Positions 50,553-60,758 of a stretch of DNA of 64,000 bases are shown one piece after another. Below the pieces are notes generated by a model that was not told the DNA's origin, ran no database searches, and saw only the letters and a program-made list of their open reading frames with translations. Source of the DNA: Cladocopium goreaui (taxonomy: Eukaryota > Sar > Dinophyceae > Suessiales > Symbiodiniaceae); contig CAMXCT020001446.1 in NCBI GenBank assembly GCA_947184155.2, positions 344,001 through 408,000 on the forward strand, written 5' to 3'. A program made the translations under genes and the position numbers. The first letter of the stretch is position 1, and each line of letters starts with the position of its first letter.

Positions 50553-52475
50553 CAAACAGAACTACCCCTGGACCTTCGAATGCAGCATATAAGGACGCAA
50601 TTAGCCTCCGCCCTCTGCTCTATTAATGACTCGCTACTCTCGTGCTGTGACAAACCCCCCCTCCACATTTCGTGTGCTCTTGCCCCAGCTCGAGTGTGCC
50701 TTACTCGTGAAGCAGTGGAAGCCAATCAAACATTTGCGGTCGTCCCCTTAGGCTCTGAATCACTGCATTTAATCCAGCAAACTATCCAGGTCGGAACAGG
50801 AATTTCCCCAAATGTCTCGCTCTCCACTTTCCAGTGTGAGTGTGGGGACTATCATTGCCGTATTACGGCATTACAGCCTATAGGCACCGATGAAGTGCTC
50901 AGTAGCTGTCTCAATTCTGACAAAACTACATTACTAGTCCAATTTGACGGGTCCTGCCATGCTGATACGGGCACAGGTGGGGCGGGCGCTGCTCTCTTAG
51001 AACTCCAGCGAGAAGGACTAACGTTGCTCAAGTGGAGGGCTGTTGCACTACCTAGCTGCCCAGACAATATCTTTGCTGAAGCGGTGTCAGCTAATCTCGC
51101 TACAGACCTTTTGTGTGAAGAAATGGTACACAGAAGCTACGCAGTTGACCATGCCTACTTACAAGGGGATATTCTCCCCATCGTAAAACACTTAGCCTTT
51201 GCAGGACGCTTTCGTAGGATCGACCTACAGCCTATTATACAGCAAATTCGCCGGAAACAATCAAGGTTTTTTGACCATGGAAAATGGGTATACCGCCCAA
51301 GAGAAGCCAATATACTCGCAGACTACCTTGCTGGAGTAGCGAGCCGAGCGGCACAGGCCTTCCCAGCTCATATAAGTGAGCCTACCGAAATCGCGGTTGA
51401 AGCGCCCTATCAGTTGGCCATGCGATCAGGAGCTATTGTACTGGAAGAGAGGCCGCGAGGTGTTACGATCCTATTACTTACCGAAGTTCCGAAGGTAAGC
51501 ATAGAATTGGTAAGTAAATTTATGATGCAAACTGCAAACCAGCAATACCGCAAAGAGGTTGAGACCTATCTAGCGGGCACTGCCAATCTCACGAAACCCC
51601 GAATAGTAGAGTATACAGCTTCTGCAATAGACTGTCTAGGCCGACTGTATGGCAGAGGTCCCTGTGCTCAAAGACTGCCACGAAAAGTACGATTACTCCT
51701 ATTTGGAAATACGCACCAAGAAGTTGACATGGTCGGCGCTTTCTACGAAATCATGAGACGACTCCTTCGCAGCAGTCACCTCCCTCACATAGTAGATCTG
51801 AGAGCGACACTTATGGATCTGCTGGAGTTAGTACCGCTGAATCGGCGGTTTGCCGTTGTCAAGCGACATCCACTAATTGTAATGAATGCAGGAGCAAGCG
51901 AAGCGTGTGCTAAAATTGAAAGGGAACACCATATCACATGTCCTCCAGCATTACATCACCTCAGCCTTCAAATTGAATCAGCCACGCAAGCTCTAGTTAA
52001 CAATCACCTGCCAGCAAAAAGGCCACAATATGCTACTCATGCCAGAGGTGCCGCTTTTCGAACTCTAGAATGGTATGAAGAACATATTATGATCTCTTAC
52101 TACAAGGAACTAACGAGAAGATGTCACATAACATCAGCGATCTGGCTTCATGATGGACTCTGGCTCCCAAAAGAAATTTCTCCACATTTACTCTATGAAG
52201 CTGAACGGGCAATGCTCCATCAATTACAGCTAGATTCATGCGATCCCCCCCTTTTCAGTTTACGTGAACTCGCCACAGATGCTCAGGCGCTTATACAGAC
52301 TCTCGATGACGTCAACGCGGCCACAAATCCCTCCCCCCTTCCACGCACCGAAAGAAAAAGAAACATCGAAAGTGAGCCATTTGGGACGAGACCCATTCGA
52401 TGGAACACACAAGCACCAACATCGGGCTACAATACCTTCACGGAACGTATGGCCAAACGGCGTAGAGCAACCTAA
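50550..52475 (+). CDS. RNase H plus polymerase-like module of element B
   Basis: Continues the RT frame after the insert; the open frame itself reaches back into the insert to 50376. RNase H begins at VQFDGSCHADTGTGGAGAAL, with NIFAEAVSANL and YLQGDILPIVKHL following, the usual D-E-D order. Downstream module, as in element A: GRLYGRG, QRLPRKVRLLLFGN, QEVDMVGAFYEIMRRL (Asp, motif-A-like), then FRTLEWYEEHI and AIWLHDGLWLP (motif-C-like HDG). A basic tail (RKRNIE, AKRRRAT) may be a nuclear signal. No frameshift over 640 codons, so selection has probably acted on this part. Confidence 0.85.
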   Translation, partial: RQTELPLDLRMQHIRTQLASALCSINDSLLSCCDKPPLHISCALAPARVCLTREAVEANQTFAVVPLGSESLHLIQQTIQVGTGISPNVSLSTFQCECGDYHCRITALQPIGTDEVLSSCLNSDKTTLLVQFDGSCHADTGTGGAGAALLELQREGLTLLKWRAVALPSCPDNIFAEAVSANLATDLLCEEMVHRSYAVDHAYLQGDILPIVKHLAFAGRFRRIDLQPIIQQIRRKQSRFFDHGKWVYRPREANILADYLAGVASRAAQAFPAHISEPTEIAVEAPYQLAMRSGAIVLEERPRGVTILLLTEVPKVSIELVSKFMMQTANQQYRKEVETYLAGTANLTKPRIVEYTASAIDCLGRLYGRGPCAQRLPRKVRLLLFGNTHQEVDMVGAFYEIMRRLLRSSHLPHIVDLRATLMDLLELVPLNRRFAVVKRHPLIVMNAGASEACAKIEREHHITCPPALHHLSLQIESATQALVNNHLPAKRPQYATHARGAAFRTLEWYEEHIMISYYKELTRRCHITSAIWLHDGLWLPKEISPHLLYEAERAMLHQLQLDSCDPPLFSLRELATDAQALIQTLDDVNAATNPSPLPRTERKRNIESEPFGTRPIRWNTQAPTSGYNTFTERMAKRRRAT

Positions 52476-52727
52476 ATACCCGTATTATGTACCTCAGCTG
52501 AATAACACACACTAGGGTAGTCGGTTTTCGGTATAGTCAGGCTTATCGAGCCCCTCAGTCCAATGAGATTGCTCAGTGCGGTAGAACTTGCTATTTGTTG
52601 TCATCTTCTGTGATTGATCACCTTTCTCTGCCTAACTACTATGAGGCAAGGCATAATCGTACAGCTCATGAGCCGTTTTATTGCTCACAGGCAGTTAATT
52701 GTGTATTCCATATCTCTGCCAATGGGC

Positions 52728-53102
52728 ATGGAGAGCGGGAGACCTAGACAAAAACCACAGCCATGCTCAGCGAACCTGTTATCCCATCATGTCACTCAGT
52801 TGCGAAAAGATCTGGCGAAGGCAACTGACAATGCAAGCCTAGCCGGTGTGGGCACTGAAAATGCTGTCAATCAACTGAGATTGGCCTTAAGAGCGCTCGA
52901 TCAAGCACTAGTGCTCCTGGCAAACGAAGAAGGGAATCACGTAGTCTCAACACGAGAAACGTGTGAAGAACAGGCTGACCGGAAATCTTTAACTGTCATT
53001 GATCGAGCAAAAATCTTTCAGAGATGGGAGGCAAGTCGGTGGCAAGAAAAGCACGGCAGGCAACAAAGTCGGAGTTCTGTGAAGCGGAAGTTGGATGAAT
53101 GA
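52728..53102 (+). CDS. Small helical, basic-tailed protein (124 aa)
   Basis: The open frame begins earlier (52614), but the first 35 or so codons are unlike protein; I choose ATG 52728 (52722 is equally possible). The product starts with a short basic stretch (GRPRQKPQP), then two helices rich in Ala/Leu (NAVNQLRLALRALDQALVLL), and ends in a basic RSSVKRKLDE tail resembling a nuclear signal. First gene after RNase H in element B. No leader hairpin is visible. Family unknown. Confidence 0.55.
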   Translation: MESGRPRQKPQPCSANLLSHHVTQLRKDLAKATDNASLAGVGTENAVNQLRLALRALDQALVLLANEEGNHVVSTRETCEEQADRKSLTVIDRAKIFQRWEASRWQEKHGRQQSRSSVKRKLDE

Positions 53103-53753
53103 GCCGACTTATTATTGCATATTGTGTTTGTGCCACAAAAGAGTCATACAGTGCGGAAGACAAAATGATTGGTCCACTGAGTGGTTTTTCTTGCCAGTTG
53201 AGCACTGCTCCTCTTTCCCTCTCTGGCCTCAAAACTAGGTAGCGAGATTCTACCTGGCACTCTATATATTGACCTCCCTCCTGTTGTTTTTCTCTATCTG
53301 GTTTATTTCTTTGTGCCTGTCTTATTTACGTCTGTGCTCCCTTGTTCCATGAGCCACACTCCAAATATGTATTTGATCGGTGGTACCGAATGTCGAGGCT
53401 GCTATGCATATCCCACTGTTTGGCTCCTCAATAGCGTTATTATACGGCAACTGACCATGATTGTGAATTTTCCGTCTACCTCATGATTTTTTGCTAAATT
53501 CTCCAATAGTCGTCCATGGGGTAATTTCCTCCCTAACTATGCAATGGACCTTCATAAGTATGTATCGTCTTCACTTTCTAAGATTGCACAGGGTACTTCT
53601 GTCCAAAGACGTGACAGGGGTCCCTCACACAAACAGTCATTTGACTCCATTGATCTCGGAATTCAAAAGTCTTATTTTCCTCCCCCACTTGAACTGTGCT
53701 AATATGTTGAATTAAAAAGAGATTACACAATTTCAGTTGCCGGATTGCCCGCC
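53103..53753. other. Spacer and leader
   Basis: No gene-like frame. It contains one hairpin (53599-53617) and T/C-rich tracts. Confidence 0.5.
53599..53617 (+). repeat. Element B hairpin 1, CTGTC stem
   Basis: CTGTC, loop CAAAGACGT, GACAG. It lies 136 nt upstream of ATG 53754. Confidence 0.85.
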
Positions 53754-54137
53754 ATGGCGTATGCTACATCGGATGCATCAAGCTGTGATGAACGACTTCT
53801 ACATATTAAACGCGTCATTAATAAGTACACAGCTTGCTGTACCTTACTGGACAATTTGCAGTCAGCTCACTACCATTTGCTCAAGGCGAAGCAACAGGCC
53901 AGGGAAGTATTCTGGGTTGACATACCAATGCCAGAAAAGCTTGATGAGAACATTCAAGCGCAAGTCACTTTACTTCACATGATCGCTGACTACAAAGCCC
54001 ACATCGTACGTGAAATGGAATACGCTCAAAACGAGCTGTTAGTCCCGGTGGTGTATCCCGATGGCATTGAGATCAGTTCAGATGTAGGCGAAGAACTACA
54101 TGATGTGAGGGAGAACTGCTTCCCGCCCTCACCTTAG
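53754..54137 (+). CDS. Small helical protein (127 aa)
   Basis: ATG 53754 in a good context (GCCATGG); the open frame reaches 9 nt further to a TTG. All-helical by eye: a first helix with DERLLHIKRVINKY, a linker DIPMPEK, then a second helix (VTLLHMIADYKAHIVREMEYAQ), a short hydrophobic strand and an acidic tail. It loosely resembles the 89-aa frame at 19172-19441 in element A. It follows hairpin 1. No catalytic motif, so a structural or adaptor role is more likely than an enzyme. Confidence 0.6.
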   Translation: MAYATSDASSCDERLLHIKRVINKYTACCTLLDNLQSAHYHLLKAKQQAREVFWVDIPMPEKLDENIQAQVTLLHMIADYKAHIVREMEYAQNELLVPVVYPDGIEISSDVGEELHDVRENCFPPSP

Positions 54138-54551
54138 CCACGGCAATTACCAAAGTCTGAGAAGTTCCAGCACTACCAAAGAAGCAAGATGACGATGTGC
54201 CTTCAAACTTCCTGTTATACACCTTGCCTGAGCTATGAGTGACTGGCCAGCCCCAATGTAGTTATGCCACGTATAGAGCAATTTTGTTCGGCTATCGAGA
54301 AAACAAGAACACGAGTGTATTCAGCTTGAGTGACATGTTACATAAAAGCTTTCCATGCCGGCAGCTACTGGAATTTAATACATGGTAACGGATTCCACAA
54401 CACCTTGCCAGTACATGTAGTCTGTCGGCTCAGACAGTTTCAGACAATACAAGTTGACCAAATGATTGCTACCTTCAATGTTATTACCTTGTTGCCTGAC
54501 ACTGACATGCATAGTACAGGTTTCCCTCAGCTGCAAAGCCACGGTGCTTTT
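54138..54551. other. Spacer
   Basis: No supported gene. It ends in the leader with hairpin 2. Confidence 0.5.
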
Positions 54552-54570
54552 CCGACCAAAGACGTGTCGG
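54552..54570 (+). repeat. Element B hairpin 2, CCGAC stem
   Basis: CCGAC, loop CAAAGACGT, GTCGG. 34 nt upstream of ATG 54605. Confidence 0.9.
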
Positions 54571-54604
54571 GACTGCACCTGGCAAACGCTCCAACCTCGT
54601 AGCC

Positions 54605-55414
54605 ATGTCGACCGCGCTCATGACATTTCTGAGGAACTACCACTGGAAAGGTTATAATGTCGAAACCATTCAGAGCACTCCAAATATGCTGACAAATCTA
54701 CATCGCGGCAAGTATCCTATCCATAGACTATGTCACAATGTCAACATAGAATGTAGAGCATTTAACCTGATGGAAGTATGCACATGGCTCAATGGTGAAA
54801 AATGGAACATCCTATGGGCTGAAGACGAGTCATGGCTCCCGGAGGAGACGACAGTAATGATGGGGGCTACACTGCCCCATGGATTCCATAAAGTCATCCC
54901 TCGAGAGTGTGACGAGGTTTACCTGCAGGCTTGGTTGAATATTACAGGATATGGTGGTTTCTATCCCTTCGCTGCAGAGGTGCGACACAACGGATATGCA
55001 TGCTGGGCCAACTCCAGACGCTTCGCAATAGTTGCAAAGAATGCCCAACACTGTGCTATTATTGCAGAAATTATGCATGCTTACAATATCTTAGGTAATC
55101 GCATTGAAACGCTGCAGCCAACCCTAGAAGGAATTGCACTGAGTGAGCAATCACGAATCAACACTGCTGTCCATGAAGATGATCGACCGTGCTTTGATTT
55201 CCGGCTCTCGCAAGAGTGCCAAGCTGCGATAGCAGGCCAGTTTCCTAATCATGCAGATGAAGCTGATAGGATCTTCCAACTCAGTGAAGGTATACAAGTG
55301 CTGCAAATGCAACATAATAACCTTGTCCAAGAAGCTAACCGAGCACTTTACCGACTACAGCAAAATTGGTATGCCCTCAGTGAAGCTTATGCAACCATCT
55401 TCACCGACCTTTGA
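54605..55414 (+). CDS. Trp/Asn-rich small protein (269 aa), tandem-duplicated family
   Basis: ATG 54605 after hairpin 2. The core has NGEKWNILWAEDESW, a GFYPFAAEV segment, CWANSRRFAIVAKN and AYNILGNRIETLQP, then a C-terminal helical region. The next unit (56146) is about 97% identical, and 59595-60758 holds a distant relative with NGECWNIV, IWPFYATES, WVSPRRFAVITN and DHNILANR in the same order. The conserved W-N-I / P-F-A / R-R-F-A-(I/V) pattern suggests a compact beta-rich fold, but I recognise no named family. Three members in one element suggest an important, multiplied accessory, perhaps a coat or nucleic-acid-binding protein. Confidence 0.75.
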   Translation: MSTALMTFLRNYHWKGYNVETIQSTPNMLTNLHRGKYPIHRLCHNVNIECRAFNLMEVCTWLNGEKWNILWAEDESWLPEETTVMMGATLPHGFHKVIPRECDEVYLQAWLNITGYGGFYPFAAEVRHNGYACWANSRRFAIVAKNAQHCAIIAEIMHAYNILGNRIETLQPTLEGIALSEQSRINTAVHEDDRPCFDFRLSQECQAAIAGQFPNHADEADRIFQLSEGIQVLQMQHNNLVQEANRALYRLQQNWYALSEAYATIFTDL

Positions 55415-56145
55415 GGCCCAATGATTTAGCAGAAGTCCTGTGAAGTTGATCGCCAGCAAATCCAAAAGAGGAACTCAGTGGTCAGCCCTTCCTGTGGTTT
55501 TTCTCGCTGATCACGCAAATAATCTTTAAGGGAACTGCACCACATGCTCACTTTGTAGTGACACTTTCATCCTTGTGACGTTTTTGGTGGTGACTGCACT
55601 GTGAACATGCGCGTGTGTTTGCTCACAGGTTTTTCATCCCTCCTAAGCTGGTATGTTAACAAGCGACAGCCCCTACACACCTATTAGCGGGTTATATGAC
55701 AGCCCTGTGTTTGTGCATCTCATGAATGTTCACGAAGGGCTCAAGGATGGACCCCAACCCGCATTTAACTTGTCTATCCTTGTTCAGTGGTATTAACTCA
55801 TGCACAATTGGCTACTTGCTTGCTGTCCTAGGTTCTTCCACAAGTCAAAAAGTGTGAAGATTAGGTGGGGTTTACTTCAGTGATCACAGGATATACACAT
55901 AATTAATATTTCCTCCATCCGAATGGCTGAGATACCCTAGATAGACAGTCATCTCAGAGGCATGACCGACATGATCCAATATTCAACATGCCTGCCATAA
56001 ATAAAGTAACCATGTAGGTCACGTTGCCTTTCCGACCAAGGACGTGTCGGGATTGCAACTGACTGACAACAACATCAGCTAACTGCCATCTCACTCTTAC
56101 TCTCACGACTAATGCAAGACCTGGCAAACTCCCACCCTCGTAGCC
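55415..56145. other. 3' tail of the gene above plus leader of its duplicate
   Basis: Noncoding. 55415-56000 recurs as 56957-57545 and the leader 56003-56145 recurs as 57547-57712, which shows the duplicated unit includes gene, tail and hairpin leader. Confidence 0.7.
56032..56050 (+). repeat. Element B hairpin 3, CCGAC stem
   Basis: CCGAC, loop CAAGGACGT, GTCGG. 95 nt upstream of ATG 56146. Confidence 0.9.
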
Positions 56146-56956
56146 ATGTCGACCGCGCTCATGACATTTCTGCAGAACTACCACTGGAAAGGTTACAACG
56201 TCGAAACCATTCAGAGCACTCCAAATATGCTGACAAATCTACACCGCGGCAAGTATCCTATCCATAGGCTATGTCACAATGTCAACATAGAGTGTAGAGC
56301 ATTTAACTTGATGGAAGTATGCACATGGCTCAATGGTGAAAAATGGAACATCCTATGGGCTGAAGACGAGTCATGGCTCCCGGAGGAGACGACAGTAATG
56401 ATGGGGGCTACACTGCCCCATGGATTCCATAAGGTCATCCCTCGAGAGTGTGACGAGGTTTACCTGCAGGCTTGGTTGAATATCACAGGATATGGTGGTT
56501 TCTATCCCTTCGCTGCAGATGTGCGACACAACGGATATGCATGCTGGGCCAACTCCAGACGCTTCGCAATAGTTGCAAAGAATGCCCAACAATGTGCTAT
56601 TATTGCAGAAATTATGCATGCGTACAATATCTTAGGCAATCGCATCGAAACACTGCAGCCAACCTTAGAAGGAATTGCACTGAGTGAGCAATCACGAATC
56701 AACACTGCTGTCCATGAAGATGATCGACCGTGCTTTGATTTTCGGCTCTCGCAAGAGTGCCAAGCTGCGATAGCAGGGCCAGTTTCCTGATCATGAAGAT
56801 GAAGCGGATAGGATCTTTCAACTCAGTGAAGGTATACACGTGCTGCAAATGCAACATAATAACCTTGTCCAAGAAGCTAACCGAGCACTTTACCGACTAC
56901 AGCAAAATTGGTATGCCCTCAGTGAAGCTTATGCAACCATCTTCACCGACCTGTGA
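56146..56956 (+). pseudogene. Duplicate of the 269-aa gene, frameshifted
   Basis: Matches 54605-55414 with few substitutions, but has one extra G in the run at 56776-56778. The frame from 56146 therefore ends at 56790; the rest of the homology continues one frame over to the TGA at 56954-56956. It could be a fresh mutation or a homopolymer sequencing error. The first 210 residues, including WNILWAED and RRFAIVAKN, are intact. Confidence 0.85.
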
Positions 56957-57712
56957 GGCCCAACGACTTAGCAGAAGATCGGTGAATTTGATCGCTAGCA
57001 AAGCCAAAAGAAGAACTCAGTGGTCAGCTTTTCCTGTGGTTTTTCTCGCTGATCACGCAAATAACCTTTAAGGGAACTGCACCACATGCTCATCTTGTCG
57101 GGGCACTTTCATTCTGGTGATTTTTTGTTTATGGTGACTGCATTGTGAACATGCGCGTGTGTTTGCTCACAGGTTCCTCATACCGCCTAAGCTGGTATGT
57201 TTAATAAGCAATATATCCCCTACACACCTATTAGCGGGTTATATGACAGTCCTGTGTATGTGCATCTAATGAATGTTCACGAAGGACTCATGGAAGAACC
57301 CTAACCCGCATTTAACTGTCTATCCTTGTTCAGTGATATTAACTCGTGCACACTTGGTTATTTGCTCGCTGTCCTGGGCTCTTCTACAAGTCAAAAGTGT
57401 GAAGATTAGCTGGGCGTATGTTCCAGTGACAACGGAATAGGAACATAACTGATCTCCTCCATCATAATGGCTGAGATACCCTAGCGAGACAGTCATCTTA
57501 AAGGCATGATCGACATGATTCAATTTTTAACATGCCTGATATAAATAAGGTAACCATGTCGGTCACGTTGCCTTTCCGACCAAAGACGTGTCGGGATTGC
57601 AACTGACTGACAACAATACCAGCTAACTACCATCTCATTGTCACTCTCACGATAACTGCTAAACAATAATATTTGTGTGTAGTGGGCCTCCACTCTCTCT
57701 ACCCGTACTGCC
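56957..57712. other. 3' tail of duplicate and leader of the 248-aa gene
   Basis: Noncoding. Contains hairpin 4 and a T/C-rich stretch ending CTCTCTACCCGTACTGCC before ATG 57713. Confidence 0.6.
57576..57594 (+). repeat. Element B hairpin 4, CCGAC stem
   Basis: CCGAC, loop CAAAGACGT, GTCGG. 118 nt upstream of ATG 57713. Confidence 0.9.
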
Positions 57713-58459
57713 ATGGATTATGTGCGGCTCCGTGGAGAAGAACACCAGCTCCCTATGCCAGTAAAGATGATCCTGTATAGCTTGGAAGCAGCGCAAGACC
57801 TTATGGTGGCTGTACGAGACCTCAGGCGGACAGTACGGCTAGTGCAGAGTGGATGTGTCACCCTTTTTCCAGAGGAAGCACATGGCCTGCAGTTGATATA
57901 TAGTACTCTAGAAGCTGACCTCCAACAAGTTGAAGTGGATGGGCAGCGCATCACACAGCATCTCTTGACAGCACTCGCAGCATCGTACGAGGACATAGTC
58001 CGTGTGGCAGGTTTTAGTCGCCCGTCTACACGAGGTGTGTGGGTCAACCACCTATACTTAGTCCCAGCTGCCGATGGAGGCATGACCGATCAGGCGGGAC
58101 TTGCCTCGGTGCCAATAGATGCCCGACCCTTTCGGTTAATCATTCAGACAATACATATCACTGCTACCCTGGGCGGATTTCTGGATCGTAGAACAATGCG
58201 GCAAGCAGTTGACACAGTAGTGGAAGTTGCTTTCATGCTATTACGGTCAGGGGTGCCACCAAACCTCCGCCTCTGGACCACCACAGCAGCTGGAACTAAT
58301 TCAACAATGCAAAGACTCCAACCTAACACGCTCCTCGCGGAAGTGGCCAGAATGATGGCTCCCACCATAAGATTTAGTCTTCTCGTGCAGGACCCGCCCA
58401 CTGCGGCCATCCGCAGTCCTGACAGAGAGTTGAGTGCGCCGGAGGTTGTCCTCCTATAA
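57713..58459 (+). CDS. Hypothetical protein (248 aa)
   Basis: ATG 57713 in the context GCCATGG after hairpin 4. The translation looks like a mixed-fold soluble protein: a helical first 90 residues (LEAAQDLMVAVRDLRRTVRL), a middle with alternating hydrophobic strands (VWVNHLYLVPAADGG), then FRLIIQTIHITATLGGFLD and a Pro/Arg-rich end. Good amino-acid balance over the whole length supports a real gene. No family recognised and no second copy in this window. Confidence 0.7.
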   Translation: MDYVRLRGEEHQLPMPVKMILYSLEAAQDLMVAVRDLRRTVRLVQSGCVTLFPEEAHGLQLIYSTLEADLQQVEVDGQRITQHLLTALAASYEDIVRVAGFSRPSTRGVWVNHLYLVPAADGGMTDQAGLASVPIDARPFRLIIQTIHITATLGGFLDRRTMRQAVDTVVEVAFMLLRSGVPPNLRLWTTTAAGTNSTMQRLQPNTLLAEVARMMAPTIRFSLLVQDPPTAAIRSPDRELSAPEVVLL

Positions 58460-58630
58460 CAAAAGTGAAATGGATGGGAATGTTAGAGTTGCCGCATATA
58501 CCAATCGGTGCATTTTTGCATGTTGTATGTTCCACCCACTACCCACGCGTGCCATCGTTTGCTCAAGAGTTATACCCCATGACACAAATCCAACGAATAC
58601 CACTTAGTATTTAGCTGAGGTGATCACTAG

Positions 58631-59098
58631 ATGTTTCCAAGCAATTATGCTAGACATGGAGATCTTGCCAGACAACGCATGCAGAACTGCCATGGTGACG
58701 AAATGAAGCACTTAGACGTTGTGGATGGAGTTATCGGAGCAATCTCGCTCGAAGCAAGACCTCCATCTGCAGTGATAGGAGACAACATCGAACTGCTAAT
58801 TTTGCACCTACGAATGCCTGATGCTGAGACCTGGATCGCACACACTGCTACACATGCAGTAATCCGAATCGAAGAGCAGCAAATACAAGACTATCTCCTC
58901 ATATCCAATGGACTCATGCATCGGACCCCCTGTGTTTTCTTGATCAAGGAAGAGACGGTGGACCGCCTTGATGATGGGCTGCTTGAACAGCTGTCCCGTG
59001 AAGGAATAGGCCTCACAGATTCATCCACAATGTACATAGCCACAGCTTTTGTACAACACAGTTACACTGAACTTACTCACTGTTTAGTCTCTTTTTGA
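58631..59098 (+). CDS. Hypothetical protein (155 aa)
   Basis: ATG 58631, 171 bp after the previous stop on the same strand, with no hairpin in the gap. The product alternates strands and helices (GDNIELLILHLRMPDAETWI, IRIEEQQIQDYLLI, TPCVFLIKEETVDRL). It may be translated from the same message as the 248-aa gene. No family recognised. Confidence 0.6.
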   Translation: MFPSNYARHGDLARQRMQNCHGDEMKHLDVVDGVIGAISLEARPPSAVIGDNIELLILHLRMPDAETWIAHTATHAVIRIEEQQIQDYLLISNGLMHRTPCVFLIKEETVDRLDDGLLEQLSREGIGLTDSSTMYIATAFVQHSYTELTHCLVSF

Positions 59099-59594
59099 TG
59101 AATCAGCTGGCGTGACGCAGGTACTATACTTAGCATCCTTCGGTGTGATATCGCCAATTCAGAAACTCTGGCAAAAAGCGAGTTTTGTTTCCGCCATGGC
59201 AGCGTCCATGATCAACATATGCATTCATGTACACGTGCTCACCTTGATCCATGTCTACAGTTTAAATATGGCATTATTTTTAGCGTACCCTATCGCGCAC
59301 CTGTGGCTCAAATCGCTGTCCCCCTTACAGGGCTCCCACTCCTCTGACCAAGGACGTGTCAGGGGAGTACCCACTCTCTATTCTGCCTTCCCTCTCCTTT
59401 GCCTTCCTCTCTTCCTCTCTTTTTGGCTGCCCCTTTTTGTTTGTTTCTACCTCTGCTGCTGTCTTTCACTGTTGGCCCCTCGTGTTTCCTTTCTGGTCTG
59501 TCACTCTCACTCGTCCGTGATTGCTTCCTCTTCTCTCTCTTCCTGCCCGCCGTTCCTGCTCCTGCCATATCCTTGTAAACCCTGGTGAGCAGAC
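59099..59594. other. Leader with hairpin and long pyrimidine tract
   Basis: After hairpin 5 (59344-59362) comes about 200 nt of C/T-rich sequence ending near 59575 and a short AAACCCTGGTGAGCAG before ATG 59595. This resembles a splice-acceptor region (polypyrimidine tract then AG). Confidence 0.6.
59344..59362 (+). repeat. Element B hairpin 5, CTGAC stem
   Basis: CTGAC, loop CAAGGACGT, GTCAG. 232 nt upstream of ATG 59595; a pyrimidine-rich tract lies between. Confidence 0.9.
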
Positions 59595-60758
59595 ATGGCG
59601 CAGTGGATCGGTGATAAGGTCACGCTAAAAGCAGGCCCACTGACTGGACCTGACCAAGCGAGCCCAGCTGGTGACAGTAAGGAGACTGAGACTCACAGTG
59701 CACACCAGAGACCTGAATACCAAGAGTCCTACATTATGGAATACGACGGCATCCAGGTCTATCGGCAGCAGGGCTGCTATGAGCATGCCCAGCAGCTCCA
59801 TGCATAGTCCTTCTACGAATACAGAATGTGCATCAATGGCGAATGTTGGAACATTGTTCTCAATGATGACATGAAGAGCCCACTGGACTGGACCTATCCA
59901 GGGTCCAGTTCCACCAAGCTGTCACATGACTTTTGTCATCTAGACACCGAAGCCAGTGATGATGTATATACCAACTTTTGGTTTGTGGAAATGGGTGGCC
60001 GGCAGATCTGGCCCTTCTACGCCACAGAGTCCTTTCAGGAGGATTTATGGATCTGGGTTAGTCCCAGACGATTTGCTGTCATCACAAACCACCGACACAA
60101 TGAGAAACTGAATCATTTCTATGTTGACAGAATGCATGACCACAATATCCTGGCGAATCGCACGCCCTGCTGGCCTTTCACAGAAATGACCAATAGCTCA
60201 GGCAAGGTGATGGACAAAATTATTGCCCTGAACAGCAAATCCCGCTGCAGTTCAGCAACTCACGAAACTTTCAAGACTGGCTTTGAACACAAAAGTGCCA
60301 TAAAGGCTATGCCGCGAAAAGACGAGAACTTGTATGGCAAGAGAAAGTACACGGACCCCACGGGACAGACCAGTACCCAGCAGCTCGACCCGACTGGGAA
60401 CTACAGTGAACGTGACTTGCAGAAACTCAATGCGACTTTTGCTGGACGATCGGAGCCGCAATCACCCCCCATGCCAAGTCACACAACAAGCAAAGTCACA
60501 ATGTGGCGGCATGGTGAGGTACCGCCGCTTGGACCGGCAACAGAGGGCCGTGCTCGGGCCACTAAACAGCTGGCGTATGCACGCACTTTATTAACCTTCG
60601 TAATGGAGGCAGCCACCCAAATGGAAGAAGTCGTGGGCAACTTGGTACAGATCGAGCAGGAACAAGCCACGGCTAGAGAGGAAGAGTTGGTTCAAGCTGC
60701 CTCAGCTGCTCCGACAGAATCGTGCACAGATCCAGCTACAGAGGGAAGTCAAACCTGA
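59595..60758 (+). pseudogene. Distant relative of the 269-aa family with an internal in-frame TAG
   Basis: ATG 59595 opens 70 codons, then TAG at 59805-59807; the same frame continues to 60758 (388 codons in all). The homology to the 269-aa family (NGECWNIV, IWPFYATES, SPRRFAVITN, DHNILANR) starts just after the stop, and reading in the same frame on both sides suggests one gene. After the core there is a Lys/Arg-rich, Pro-rich linker and a C-terminal helix (ATQMEEVVGNLVQIEQEQA). Either a nonsense mutation, suppressed readthrough, or translation from the ATG at 59826. Confidence 0.65.

Larger units (their letters stand above)
54605..57640 (+). repeat. Tandem duplication of a gene-plus-leader unit (about 1.54 kb)
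   Basis: Unit 1 is 54605-56145. Unit 2 is 56146 to about 57640. ATG-to-ATG spacing is 1541 bp. The hairpin leaders before 56146 and 57713 also match over more than 70 bp, including CACGTTGCCTTTCCGACCAA. Confidence 0.88.

Noticed and set aside
54594..54625. Spliced-leader relic at the start of the 269-aa gene (CGTAGCCATG)
   Set aside because: Only nine bases match and the similarity then ends within the coding start; probably chance.
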